Below are positions 7,711-17,400 of a DNA stretch of 24,216 nt, one piece after another. Origin of the DNA: CAZZBK01 sp964387325 (GTDB lineage: Bacteria; Planctomycetota; Planctomycetia; Pirellulales; PNKZ01). Under the pieces are notes generated by a model. That model was not told the DNA's origin. It searched no databases and saw only the letters and a list, made by a program, of their open reading frames with translations. Location of the stretch: assembly GCA_964387325.1 (NCBI GenBank), contig CAYLYE010000083.1, forward strand, positions 1 to 24,216, in the 5' to 3' direction. The position numbers were made by a program, and so were the translations under genes. Every line of letters starts with the position of its first letter. Position 1 is the first letter of the stretch.

Positions 7711-7728
7711 GGCGTTGAGTTCGGATGT

Positions 7729-7779
7729 CCCTCTCCCGACGGGAGAGGGTGGCCGACAGGCCGGGTGAGGGCTGGGGGT
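7729..7779 (+). repeat. CTCTCCC hairpin repeat, copy 1 (left boundary of DUF559 unit)
   Basis: CCCTCTCCC-GAC-GGGAGAGGG is a perfect 9-base stem with a 3-base loop (7729-7749). A second hairpin, GGCC-GACA-GGCC, follows (7751-7762), then GGGTGAGGGCTGGGGGTG. The same composite occurs inverted at 8262-8309 and partly at 8158-8187. It lies directly 5' of the DUF559 reading frame. Confidence 0.85.
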
Positions 7780-7786
7780 GCAAATC

Positions 7787-8152
7787 ATGCCGAGTCGCAA
7801 GCGTGTAACCGACGAGCAGCGCACGTTTGCTCGTAAGTTACGCCGCGAGGGAACGTTCCCCGAGTGAAAACTGTGGGTAAAACTGCGTGCAGAGCGATTT
7901 GCTGGATTAAAGTTCCGTCGCCAATACCCTGTCGGTTCATTCGTGCTTGACTTCTACTGTCACGCAGCACACGTTGCCATAGAGTTGGATGGTGATAGTC
8001 ACCAAGATCGCGGGGCTTATGACCGAGATCGTTCGGAGTATCTACAACGGCTCGGCATTCGAGTCGTGCAGATCGCCAATGACGATGTGCTCAAGGATCT
8101 GGATACGGTGTTGGAATACATTTTAAGCGAGTGTCAACCGTCGGTCAGGTGA
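7787..8152 (+). pseudogene. DUF559 (Vsr-like) endonuclease-domain gene with in-frame TGA
   Basis: From ATG 7787 to the stop at 8150-8152 a single frame encodes a 121-residue DUF559 protein, interrupted by one TGA at 7865-7867 (codon 27). The part before reads MPSRKRVTDEQRTFARKLRR. The part after contains KLWVKLRAERFAGLKFRRQ, VLDFYCHAAHVAIELDGDSH and IRVVQIANDDVL. These are the hallmarks of DUF559, a small relative of very-short-patch-repair nucleases, with the acidic ELDGDSH motif retained. The family usually has Trp or Arg near the position of the TGA, so a single base change (TGG or CGA to TGA) explains the stop. The next start, ATG 7943, would leave only the last 69 residues, without the conserved KLW helix. 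I call it a recently disabled gene; a sequencing error is possible. Confidence 0.85.
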
Positions 8153-8157
8153 GCAAT

Positions 8158-8187
8158 CCCGCTCCTTTCGGGAGAGGGCTGGGCTGG
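8158..8187 (+). repeat. Degenerate CTCTCCC hairpin repeat behind the DUF559 gene
   Basis: CCCGCTCCTTTCGGGAGAGGGCTGGG begins 6 bases after the DUF559 stop. The right arm GGGAGAGGGCTGGG matches the repeat at 7729-7779, while the left arm is eroded. Orientation is the same as copy 1. Confidence 0.6.
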
Positions 8188-8261
8188 CCTCGTAAAGTTG
8201 GATTGGAACGGGGGATGGTGCGCGCGGCTAGATGACGAGGTAGAAGCGATGGTGACAGGGC

Positions 8262-8309
8262 TAGCGACCCTCATCCGGCCTTCGGCCACCTTCTCCCGAC
8301 GGGAGAAGG
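8262..8309 (-). repeat. CTCTCCC hairpin repeat, inverted copy (right boundary of DUF559 unit)
   Basis: CCTTCTCCC-GAC-GGGAGAAGG (8289-8309) is a perfect 9-base stem. It is preceded by GACCCTCATCCGGCCTTCGGCCACC, the reverse complement of the inner part of copy 1 with a few changes. The G-A versus T-C change is present in both arms, so the stem is preserved by compensation. Copies at 7729 and 8309 therefore form the two ends of an inverted arrangement around the DUF559 gene. Confidence 0.85.
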
Positions 8310-8346
8310 CCGTACGCGATCGCTCCGCATCCCGCGCCCCGCTGCC

Positions 8347-9246
8347 CTATCCTTTTCCCTTTGCTTGTCGGCTGTGCAGATAGCCGACCAGCGCGCGATC
8401 GAATTGCATGCTCGTGTCGAGCCCCACGTAGTCGATGCCCGACTGCTGAAACTCGTGGCGGTACACGTCGCAAAACTTGCGGACCTCGTCGAGGTACGCC
8501 GACTTATAGCCGTCGGCGTCGACCAGCAGCTTCTCGTGAGTCTCAGGTTCCTCAAGCTCGACCAAGCCATCGAACGGGAATTTGACCTCGGCCTCGTCGA
8601 GCACATGAAACACGATCACGTCGTGTCCGCTGTGTCTTAAACGGCGCAACGCCTTTAAGGTCGGTTCCGGCTCGCCGAGCAAGTCGGAGAACACCATCAC
8701 GAGCGTGCGGTGTCGCAGCATCGCGGCAATCTGTTCGAGGCTTTTGCCCACATCGGTCGTACCGTGCGGACGCAATCGACTGAGCAGCGCGAGCACGTTG
8801 CCTAGCTGCGTTCGCTTGGAGCGGGGTGGCAAGCTGTTGCGGATCCGCTCGTCGAACGTGACCAGCCCGACGGGATCCTGCTGATGGATCATCAGGTAGC
8901 ACAGCGCCGCGGCCAGACAGATCGAGTAATCGAACTTAGTGAGCTGCTGGCGATAGGTGTAGCCCATCGAGCGGCTCAGATCCATCGCAAGCAGACCGGT
9001 GATATTCGTCTCGGACTCGAATTTCTTGATGTAGTACTTGTCGGTCTTGGCGTACACGAGCCAATCGATGTCTTGCGGGTTGTCGCCGGTCGTATATTTG
9101 CGATGCTCGCTGAACTCGACCGAGAAGCCGTGGAACGGACTGGCGTGCAGGCCGTGCATGAAGCCTTTGACAATGAATTGCGCCCGCAGATCGAGTCGCG
9201 CGATCTGGCGAATGACCTCGGGTTTGAGATACTGCTCGACAGGCAT
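8347..9246 (-). CDS. DUF58 family protein with von Willebrand A-like domain
   Basis: A 299-residue DUF58 protein. Members contain a vWA-like domain, are usually encoded next to a MoxR ATPase, and are thought to be chaperone partners or clients. The signature HASPFHGFSVEFSEHRKYTTGD followed by DIDWLVYAKTDKYYIKKFE is the DUF58 core. The MIDAS-like motif is DLSRS at Asp89-Ser91-Ser93, so metal binding is likely preserved. No membrane segments are evident, unlike many longer DUF58 proteins. ATG 9246 is the start; its upstream lacks a Shine-Dalgarno on the coding strand. The moxR gene lies upstream, separated by an 83-base gap filled by an inverted repeat. Confidence 0.93.
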   Translation of the reverse strand: MPVEQYLKPEVIRQIARLDLRAQFIVKGFMHGLHASPFHGFSVEFSEHRKYTTGDNPQDIDWLVYAKTDKYYIKKFESETNITGLLAMDLSRSMGYTYRQQLTKFDYSICLAAALCYLMIHQQDPVGLVTFDERIRNSLPPRSKRTQLGNVLALLSRLRPHGTTDVGKSLEQIAAMLRHRTLVMVFSDLLGEPEPTLKALRRLRHSGHDVIVFHVLDEAEVKFPFDGLVELEEPETHEKLLVDADGYKSAYLDEVRKFCDVYRHEFQQSGIDYVGLDTSMQFDRALVGYLHSRQAKGKG

Positions 9247-9255
9247 TGGAGGAAG

Positions 9256-9323
9256 AGGGGCTAGAGGCTAGGGACTAGGGGGTAGTAAGAAACAGATTTA
9301 CTAGCCCCTAGCCTCTAGCCCCT
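9256..9323. repeat. CTAG-rich inverted repeat between moxR and the DUF58 gene
   Basis: AGGGGCTAGAGGCTAGGG at 9256-9273 and its exact reverse complement at 9306-9323 form an 18-base perfect stem. The interior is made of more CTAGGG/CTAGCCCC units and a short A-rich loop. It occupies nearly the whole gap between two genes that would normally be co-transcribed and translated closely. Confidence 0.9.
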
Positions 9324-9329
9324 CACTCC

Positions 9330-10400
<1,071 letters not shown>

Positions 10401-10714
10401 CCTATCGGCACTTGGCCACTCAGGCAACGCGGTCTCGGGCTGGATTGCCGATCTAAGCTCTGACGCACAAATTACTTAGCTTGACCATCCTGTATTGCGG
10501 AAGTTCGGCTGCCCGAGGGGTGATGTTTGAGTCACGTAGTAGATCGAATGCCAGAAATACACGGAGAACTCAACGTGGACTGCACGACATACGGGTTAGA
10601 ATGGACGTAGATTTGAGCTGCCTGTTGTGGCGTTCTGTACAATAAACGGACAACGCTGAAATTCGTTTCGGCGCGACCGTCTCCCCTGATTGTCAGCTAT
10701 TGAGGAATGACTGT
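10401..10714. other. Divergent intergenic region between moxR and the sulfatase
   Basis: This 314-base region has no supported gene. It should hold promoters for both divergent genes. Only a weak candidate for the sulfatase (10613-10643) and its Shine-Dalgarno near 10702 could be pointed to. Confidence 0.5.
10613..10643 (+). promoter_or_regulatory. Weak candidate promoter of the sulfatase gene
   Basis: TTGAGC at 10613-10618 and TACAAT at 10638-10643 resemble sigma-70 hexamers but are 19 bases apart, slightly long. They lie 70-100 bases upstream of the ATG at 10715. Confidence 0.25.
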
Positions 10715-12304
10715 ATGACTTTTCGCCGTGCTTTGCTGAGCGTCATCGTGCTGCTGGGACTATGCGTCTCGGCCCAAGCCGCCGATAAACGGCCGAATAT
10801 CGTCATCATTTGGGGCGATGACGTCGGGCAGTCGAATATCAGCGCGTACTCGCATGGCCTGATGGGTTACCGAACGCCGAACATCGATCGCCTGGCAAAC
10901 GAGGGGATCCGATTCACCGACTACTACGCCGAACAGAGTTGCACTGCGGGGCGAGCGTCGTTCATCACCGGTCAGCATGGCTTGCGCACTGGTTTGACCA
11001 AGGTTGGTCTGCCTGGCGCAACGCTCGGCCTTCGCAAGGAAGACCCGACGATCGCGACGCTGCTCAAGCCGCTGGGCTACGCGACGGCGCAGATCGGCAA
11101 GAATCACCTCGGTGATCGCAACGAGTTTTTGCCCACCGTGCATGGGTTCGATGAGTTCTACGGCAATCTGTATCACCTGAATGCCGAAGAAGAGCCCGAA
11201 CTGCCCGATTATCCCAAGGATCCTGCGTTCCGCGCCAAGTACGGTCCGCGCGGCGTCCTGGAATGTAAAGCTACGAGCCAAGACGATCCGACGGTTGATC
11301 CCCGTTTTGGCAAGGTTGGCAAGCAGACGATTAAGGACACCGGTCCGCTCACACGCAAGCGGATGGAGACCATCGACGACGACATTGCCAGCCGCGCGGT
11401 CGATTACATCCAGCGGCAAGCCAAGGCCAACCAGCCGTTCTTCGTGTGGGTCAACTTCACACACATGCACCTGCGCACACACGTCAAGGCCGAGAGCCGA
11501 GGCCAAGCGGGGCGCTGGCAAAGCGAATATCACGACGTGATGATCGATCACGATAAAAACGTCGGTAGCGTGCTCAAGGCCATCGACGACACGGGGATCG
11601 CCGACAACACGTTTGTCATGTACAGCACCGACAACGGCCCGCACATGAATAGCTGGCCCGACGGAGCCATGACCCCCTTCCGCAACGAGAAGAACTCGAA
11701 CTGGGAAGGCGCCTATCGCGTGCCATGCATGGTTCGCTGGCCGGGCAAGATCAAGCCGGGGAGCATATCGAACGACCTTGTCGGCCATCACGATTGGCTG
11801 CCAACCTTGCTGGCGATGGCCGGCGACGAGAACGTCAACCAGAAACTGCTCCAGGGCTACACCGTGGGGGACACGACCTACAAGGTCCACCTCGACGGAT
11901 ACAATCTGGTGCCGCACCTGACCGGTCGGGCCGAAAAAAGCCCCCGCGAGTCGTTCTTATACTGCAACGATGACCAGCAGCTCACGGGCTTGCGCTACGA
12001 CAACTGGAAGATCGTATTCATGGAGCAGCGTGCCCCGGGCACCTTGCGCGTCTGGGCCGAGCCATTCACGACCCTGCGCGTGCCCAAGTTGTTTAACCTC
12101 CGCACCGATCCCTACGAGCGGGCCGACGTCACGTCGAACACCTATTACGACTGGCTCATCGATCACGTTTTTCTGTTCGTCCCGGCACAGGACTACGTCG
12201 GCAATTTCTTGATGACGTTCAAGGATTATCCGCAACGCCAGAAAGCCGCCAGCTTCAACCTCGACGAGGTACTTCAAAAGCTCAAGGAGCCCCCGGCTAA
12301 GTAG
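10715..12304 (+). CDS. Secreted type I sulfatase (Cys-type, formylglycine-dependent)
   Basis: A 529-residue sulfatase that hydrolyses sulfate esters, probably on polysaccharides, after export. Residues 1-22 form a signal peptide ending AQA. Metal-binding Asp35-Asp36 lie in the NIVIIWGDDVG block. The formylglycine site is CTAGR with Cys76 and Arg80, the CxAxR variant of the usual CxPxR. A conserved TGQHGLRTG follows. The second metal block STDNGPH has Asp306-Asn307. Activity requires conversion of Cys76 to formylglycine by a maturase, and none is encoded in the window. ATG 10715 is chosen over TTG 10700 because GAGGA lies 8 bases upstream and the signal peptide starts cleanly. Neighbouring genes are unrelated, so the substrate is unknown. 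Confidence 0.94.
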   Translation: MTFRRALLSVIVLLGLCVSAQAADKRPNIVIIWGDDVGQSNISAYSHGLMGYRTPNIDRLANEGIRFTDYYAEQSCTAGRASFITGQHGLRTGLTKVGLPGATLGLRKEDPTIATLLKPLGYATAQIGKNHLGDRNEFLPTVHGFDEFYGNLYHLNAEEEPELPDYPKDPAFRAKYGPRGVLECKATSQDDPTVDPRFGKVGKQTIKDTGPLTRKRMETIDDDIASRAVDYIQRQAKANQPFFVWVNFTHMHLRTHVKAESRGQAGRWQSEYHDVMIDHDKNVGSVLKAIDDTGIADNTFVMYSTDNGPHMNSWPDGAMTPFRNEKNSNWEGAYRVPCMVRWPGKIKPGSISNDLVGHHDWLPTLLAMAGDENVNQKLLQGYTVGDTTYKVHLDGYNLVPHLTGRAEKSPRESFLYCNDDQQLTGLRYDNWKIVFMEQRAPGTLRVWAEPFTTLRVPKLFNLRTDPYERADVTSNTYYDWLIDHVFLFVPAQDYVGNFLMTFKDYPQRQKAASFNLDEVLQKLKEPPAK

Positions 12305-12503
12305 CTCCTGGCAAGAGCACTCCGGGGCAGGGCAGGGGACCGTTCAGTGCCCAAGCGACCTCGTCGCTGCTGGGGAAAATCATGTATACACCCCCTTGTT
12401 CGCCGAGAACCATGTGGGGCATGATAAGCATTGCGCGAGACGCAAGGGCGCGTCGCCGCGATGGTTATCTTCATCCCGTTGTCCTCTGCAACTACTTGTC
12501 ATC

Positions 12504-14414
12504 ATGTCGACCGATACCCCTGCCAAGCCGTTTGAGTTCAAGGCCGAAATCAAGCAACTGCTCGAGATCCTGATCCACTCGGTCTACACGTCCAAGGATG
12601 TGTTCCTGAGAGAGCTCATCTCGAACGCCACCGACGCCCTGGAAAAGGTCCGCTTTCTGCAAGCCTCGGGCCAGGCCGTACATGACCCCACCGCAACGCT
12701 CGAGATTCGACTGGAGACGAAGGTCGACGGCGAACGCAAGACGCTCGTGATCGCCGACGCGGGCATCGGCATGACCGAGAGTGAGGTGCATGCCAACATC
12801 GGCACGATTGCCCATAGCGGAGCGACCGCCTTCTTGCAGCAGTTGGCCCAAGAGGGGAAAGCCGAGGCACAGAAGGACGTGAGCCTGATCGGCCGCTTTG
12901 GCGTCGGATTTTACTCGGTGTTCATGGTCGCCGAGCGGGTCGTGCTCACCACGCGCGGCGCCGATGGCGACGCGCAACCGGTCACCTGGACCAGCGACGG
13001 ATTGGGCAGCTACGTGGTCGAGAACGCCCCGGCCGACACGCCGCGCGGCACGCGGATCGAAATCGTGCTCAAGGCCGACGACGACAAGTTCGCCGATGAA
13101 GAGACGCTCCGCGACACGATCAAGCGGTACTCGAATTTCGTGCCGTTCCCGATCCTCGTCAATGACCAACGGGTCAATCAGACCTCGGCCCTGTGGCGCG
13201 AGCCCGCGTCGCAGGTCAAAGACGAGCAGTACAACGAGTTCTTCAAGCTCATCAGTCACGATGGCGAAGACCCGCTCGTGCGTTTGCACTACAGCATCGA
13301 CGCGCCGCTGCAATACTCGGCGCTGCTGTTCGTGCCGCGCTCCAACCCCGAGGCATTGGGCTTTGGCCGGGGCGAAGTGAGCCTGCAACTCTACGTGAAG
13401 CGCGTGCTCATCGATGGCGAGAACAAAAACCTGCTGCCGGAATATCTGCGGTTCGTTAGGGGCGTGGTCGAGTCGGACGATCTGCCGTTGAACGTGTCGC
13501 GCGAGACGCTGCAAGAGAACCGGCTGGTCATGAAGATCCGCGACGGCTTGACCCGCCGCGTGCTCGATCTGCTGTTGGAAATGGCCCAGGATCGGCCCGA
13601 CGACTACCGGAAGTTTTGGGAGCAGTTCAGCCGCATCCTCAAGGAGGGGTACAACGATTTCGCCCACCGCGCCAAGTTCCAGGAATTGCTCCGCTTCAAT
13701 TCATCGCGGCACGAGGACGAGCAAGGGCTGATCAGCCTGAAAGAGTATGTGGCCGCCATGAGCGCCGAACAAAAGGCGATCTATTATCTGTCGGGCCCCA
13801 GTCGGGCGGCGCTGCTCCGCGACCCACGCTTGGAATTGTTCCGCAAACAAGGCATCGAGGTGCTGTACCTGCGCGACGTAGCCGACGAGTTCGTGCTCGG
13901 CAGCCTTGGCAAGTATGAAGACAAGTCGCTCGTCTCGGCCGATCAGGTCAAGCTCGACGACGTGAAGAACGTCGGCACACACGCCAGCGAAACCAAGCCC
14001 GAGCTAGCGGGCAAGGAAGCGGCGATCGGCCTGCTGGTCGCCCGCTGCAAAGAGATCTTGCGAGATCGCGTGACCGACGTCCGCGCGAGCGAACGGCTCG
14101 TCGATTCGCCGGCGTGCTTGGTGAGCGACGATGAGCAGATGTCGGGGCATATCGAAAAGCTGATGCGAATCATGAACAAGGCCACCGATTTGCCCAAGCG
14201 GGTCTTGGAGTTAAATCCCTCGCATCCGCTGATCCGGCATTTGACCGCGCTGGCCGACAAAGACCTGAACGATCCGTTTGTCGAACGGGCCTGCGAGCAA
14301 CTGTTCGAAGGCTGCATGCTAGTCGACGGCTATCTGACCGACCCGCACAAGCTCGTCGAGCGGATGAATCAGATCCTCGCCGACGCCGCTTCAGCGCGAA
14401 CGCATGTGAGCTAA
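12504..14414 (+). CDS. htpG: Molecular chaperone HtpG (bacterial Hsp90)
   Basis: A 636-residue cytosolic ATP-dependent chaperone. The N-terminal GHKL ATPase domain shows EIKQLLEILIHSVYTSKDVF then LRELISNATDAL, DAGIGM (DTGIGM or DNGIGM in many relatives) and RFGVGFYSVF. The middle domain contains the conserved LNVSRETLQEN with its catalytic arginine. The C-terminal dimerisation domain is present, ending near DPHKLVERMNQIL. The frame continues upstream to 12396, but ATG 12504 is the start because homology begins there. No CIRCE element was found in the 199-base gap behind the sulfatase. An AGCGAC-CTC-GTCGCT hairpin at 12354-12368 could help end the sulfatase mRNA. The gene is convergent with the SNF2 gene. 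Confidence 0.97.
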   Translation: MSTDTPAKPFEFKAEIKQLLEILIHSVYTSKDVFLRELISNATDALEKVRFLQASGQAVHDPTATLEIRLETKVDGERKTLVIADAGIGMTESEVHANIGTIAHSGATAFLQQLAQEGKAEAQKDVSLIGRFGVGFYSVFMVAERVVLTTRGADGDAQPVTWTSDGLGSYVVENAPADTPRGTRIEIVLKADDDKFADEETLRDTIKRYSNFVPFPILVNDQRVNQTSALWREPASQVKDEQYNEFFKLISHDGEDPLVRLHYSIDAPLQYSALLFVPRSNPEALGFGRGEVSLQLYVKRVLIDGENKNLLPEYLRFVRGVVESDDLPLNVSRETLQENRLVMKIRDGLTRRVLDLLLEMAQDRPDDYRKFWEQFSRILKEGYNDFAHRAKFQELLRFNSSRHEDEQGLISLKEYVAAMSAEQKAIYYLSGPSRAALLRDPRLELFRKQGIEVLYLRDVADEFVLGSLGKYEDKSLVSADQVKLDDVKNVGTHASETKPELAGKEAAIGLLVARCKEILRDRVTDVRASERLVDSPACLVSDDEQMSGHIEKLMRIMNKATDLPKRVLELNPSHPLIRHLTALADKDLNDPFVERACEQLFEGCMLVDGYLTDPHKLVERMNQILADAASARTHVS

Positions 14415-14454
14415 CAGCACTTTCAGCAAGCCAGCGCCTTGTCGCCGTTCGACC

Positions 14455-14476
14455 GTCGGCCAAGCCGACGGCTTGG
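14455..14476. terminator. Hairpin between convergent htpG and SNF2 genes
   Basis: CCAAGCC-GAC-GGCTTGG (14460-14476) is a perfect 7-base stem. An overlapping alternative stem GTCGGC-CAA-GCCGAC lies at 14455-14469. Located in the 75-base gap between two converging stop codons, it may serve both genes. There is no U-tract. Confidence 0.4.
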
Positions 14477-14489
14477 TGATGAAGCGTGC

Positions 14490-17400
14490 TCAACTCAGCA
14501 GCACTTGCAAATCGTCGGCGGTCAACTGGCTGATCAGGCTGCCGTCGGCCGAGATGATCGCGTCGGCGAGCTGCTTCTTCTGACCTTGCAGTTGCAAAAT
14601 CTTTTCCTCGACCGTGTCGCGGGCAATCAGTCGATAGGCGAACACGCGCTTCGTCTGACCGAGGCGGTGAGCTCGATCGACGGCCTGCGCCTCGACAGCC
14701 GGGTTCCACCAGGGGTCGAGAATAAACACGTAGTCGGCCGCGGTGAGGTTCAATCCCAGCCCACCCACTTTGAGGCTGATCAGAAACACGCGGCACGACT
14801 CGTCGTTTTGAAATTGCTCGACGACCTTTTGCCGGGCGGTCGTTTTGCCGTCGAGGTAGGCGTAGCTGATCTTTTCGCCGTCGAGTCGCTTGCGGACGAT
14901 GTCGAGCAGGCTGGTGAATTGCGAGAACACGAGCGCTTTGTGCCCGCCCTCGAGCACTTCGCGAAGCTGTTCGAGCAGCGTGTCGAGTTTGGCGCTCGGC
15001 TCGCCGGTTTGTTTTTTGTCAAGCAACCCGGGATGACAGGCTGCTTGCCGTAGGCGCAAAAGCGCTTCGAGCACTTGGATCTTGGAACGCTTGAGACCTT
15101 GCTTCTCGATGTGTCCCGAGAGCGATTGGCGATAGTGTTCGCGAAGTTCGTCGTACAATCTGCGCTGCGGCTTTTCGAGTTCGCAGTACAAGGTCTGCTC
15201 GGTCTTTTCTGGCAGCTCGGTGAGTACTTGTTCCTTGGTGCGGCGGAGCAGAAACGGTCGCAACGCGCGCGATAGCAACGACAGATCCTCGGTCGACTGC
15301 TCGCGGCCCGAGGTCGAGAACGATCGAAATGCTTCCGAGCCGCCGAGCATGCCAGGGTTGAGAAACTCGAAGATCGACCATAGTTCGCCCAGGTGATTTT
15401 CGACCGGCGTGCCGGTCATGGCCAGTCGGTGGTCGGCCTGGATCAATCGACACGCCTTGGTCGACTGCGCCGAGTGGTTCTTGATTGCTTGCGCCTCGTC
15501 GAGGATCGCGTAGTCGAAGCGGATCTCCTTGAGCTTCAAGATGTCAAGCCGCGCCGTGGCGTAGGTGGTGATGATCAGATCGTATTGCGCCGGGTCGTCG
15601 AGCGTGCCGGAGCGATCGAGGCCCGTGTAGTCGAGTACCCGCAGCCTGGGTGTGAAGCGCCGGGCCTCTTCGACCCAGTTGTGGATTAGGCTGCGTGGGG
15701 CGACGACCAACGAGGGACTGCGTTGTTCGCCGGTCTTCATGCGGCGCGTGCGGCGCTCTTCCAATAGGGCGAGCACCTGGATGGTTTTGCCCAAGCCCAT
15801 GTCGTCGGCCAGACAGCCACCAAAACCGAAATCGAACAAGAATCGCAGCCAGCCGAGTCCATCGCGTTGATAGCCGCGCAGTTGACCGTTGAACCCGGCG
15901 GGAGCCTCGCGGCTTTCCACGCCGGCGAACGAGTGGAGTTTTTTGCGGGCCTGATCGAAACGCGCGTCGACCTCGACGGTCGGCGCGGCGGCAAGTAGAG
16001 CGTCGAGAAACATGGCCTGCGATGGACGGAAGCGGACCGCTTCGCCTTGCACCTCGCCCAGACCGGCGAGCGAGCCAAACTTGGCCAGCCAGGCGTCCGG
16101 TAGCATTCCTTGCGAGCCATCGTCGAGCTGCACAAATTGTTGCCCCTGACGCACAGCCGCCAACAACTTAGGGAGCGCGACCGATACACCGTCAAAGTCG
16201 AGCGTGGCAGAGAGGTCGAACCAGTCGACCCCCGACGAGACGCTCATTTTGAACTCGCCGGCCGACCGCATGACACGCCCCTCGGCCTCGACCTGCCAGC
16301 CGAACTTGGTCAGCTGAGCGACGACGTTGCTCAGCACCTTGGGTGACAAGGCGTAGTCGGGAGTGTCTTTGCTCTTAATATAATGCGACGGGTTGCGCAA
16401 GCCCGCCGACTTGAGCTCGGCCAAACAAGCCGCTTCGCGGTCAAGATCGCGGGCAATCACGCGCCGATTGACTCGATCGACGAAGTTCAGGGCCGCATCT
16501 TGCGGCCGAGCCACCTGCCCCGAGTAGTCGAAGCTGACCGTGGCGCCAAGCTCGGGCGGGCCGTAATAGCACTCCACCTTTTTGATCACGATCCGGGGCT
16601 GGGGCGGCGCCTCGACGCGGGGCCAACGTAGCTCGTCGGGCATTTCCAGCGGCAAGGACTGCGGCGCCTGATACAGTTGTTCCAGAAAGTCGTCCTGCTC
16701 GTTGTTCGGTACTCGCAGCGGACCTTGCTTGCGGAGTGCGTCGATCCAACTTCGGGCGTGACCCAACTCGACCTGCACGAGCGTGTTGTCCAACAACATC
16801 AGGCCCTCCGAGATGACGCAATTGGGGCGCGATACCTCGATCGCTTCGGTGTCGCGATGAAACCGGCCGGTGACCTCCCAATCCTTGTGGTTCTCGTTCC
16901 GCTCGACATGCACACGAAATTGCCAAGCCGCTCCGGTATCCCAACCGATGGGGCGAGGCTCTTGTTGCTGAGCGCGGACGACCGATTTGGGATCGTGATC
17001 GGCCCACAATAGCCTTCCGCGCGCCGCGATCTGTGGCAACACCACACGTCCAATCGCCGGCGCCACCGAGCAGCGACTGTACTTGCGCTGGCTCATGTTC
17101 TCGGAGTAGGAACTGTAGTACGTATAACTTTCAGACGGTAGCGAGCCAAGGAGCAACTCCAGGGCTTCTCGGTCCGCCGCATCCGCCAATTCTGGAATTT
17201 GCGATTGCGAGATATCGAGCTGCTTGGGCTTGCCCAACTCGCCATTCTTTTTCGGTTCACGGGTAACAAAGCGGAGCACCAATTGCTTGGACTGCTCACA
17301 TTCGTTGCCGTAGACAATGAACCAGACCTGTTGTTTTTTCGAGATCGGCTTGGCGCGATAATGCACGAAGCTTTGCGCCGCTGAGTTGGTCTCCAGCACC

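Noticed and set aside
7099..7824. 241-codon open frame antisense to the DinB-like gene
   Set aside because: It covers the whole DinB-like gene and the hairpin repeat. Its protein is Arg/Gly/Ala-rich without any family pattern, and the plus-strand gene has clear metal-site histidines.
7865..7867. TGA as a selenocysteine or reassigned codon
   Set aside because: DUF559 has no Sec-containing members known to me, the position is not an active-site residue, and only a four-base stem follows. hicB, hypD and moxR end in TGA, so TGA is a normal stop here.
10760..11917. 385-codon antisense frame within the sulfatase gene
   Set aside because: A shadow frame caused by codon bias. The sulfatase frame carries the metal and formylglycine motifs.
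12305..12503. CIRCE or sigma-32-type heat-shock control before htpG
   Set aside because: No TTAGCACTC-N9-GAGTGCTAA and no convincing CTTGAA/CCCCAT pair was found.
12492..13667. 391-codon antisense frame within htpG
   Set aside because: A shadow of htpG, with no domain and with the same codon-bias origin.
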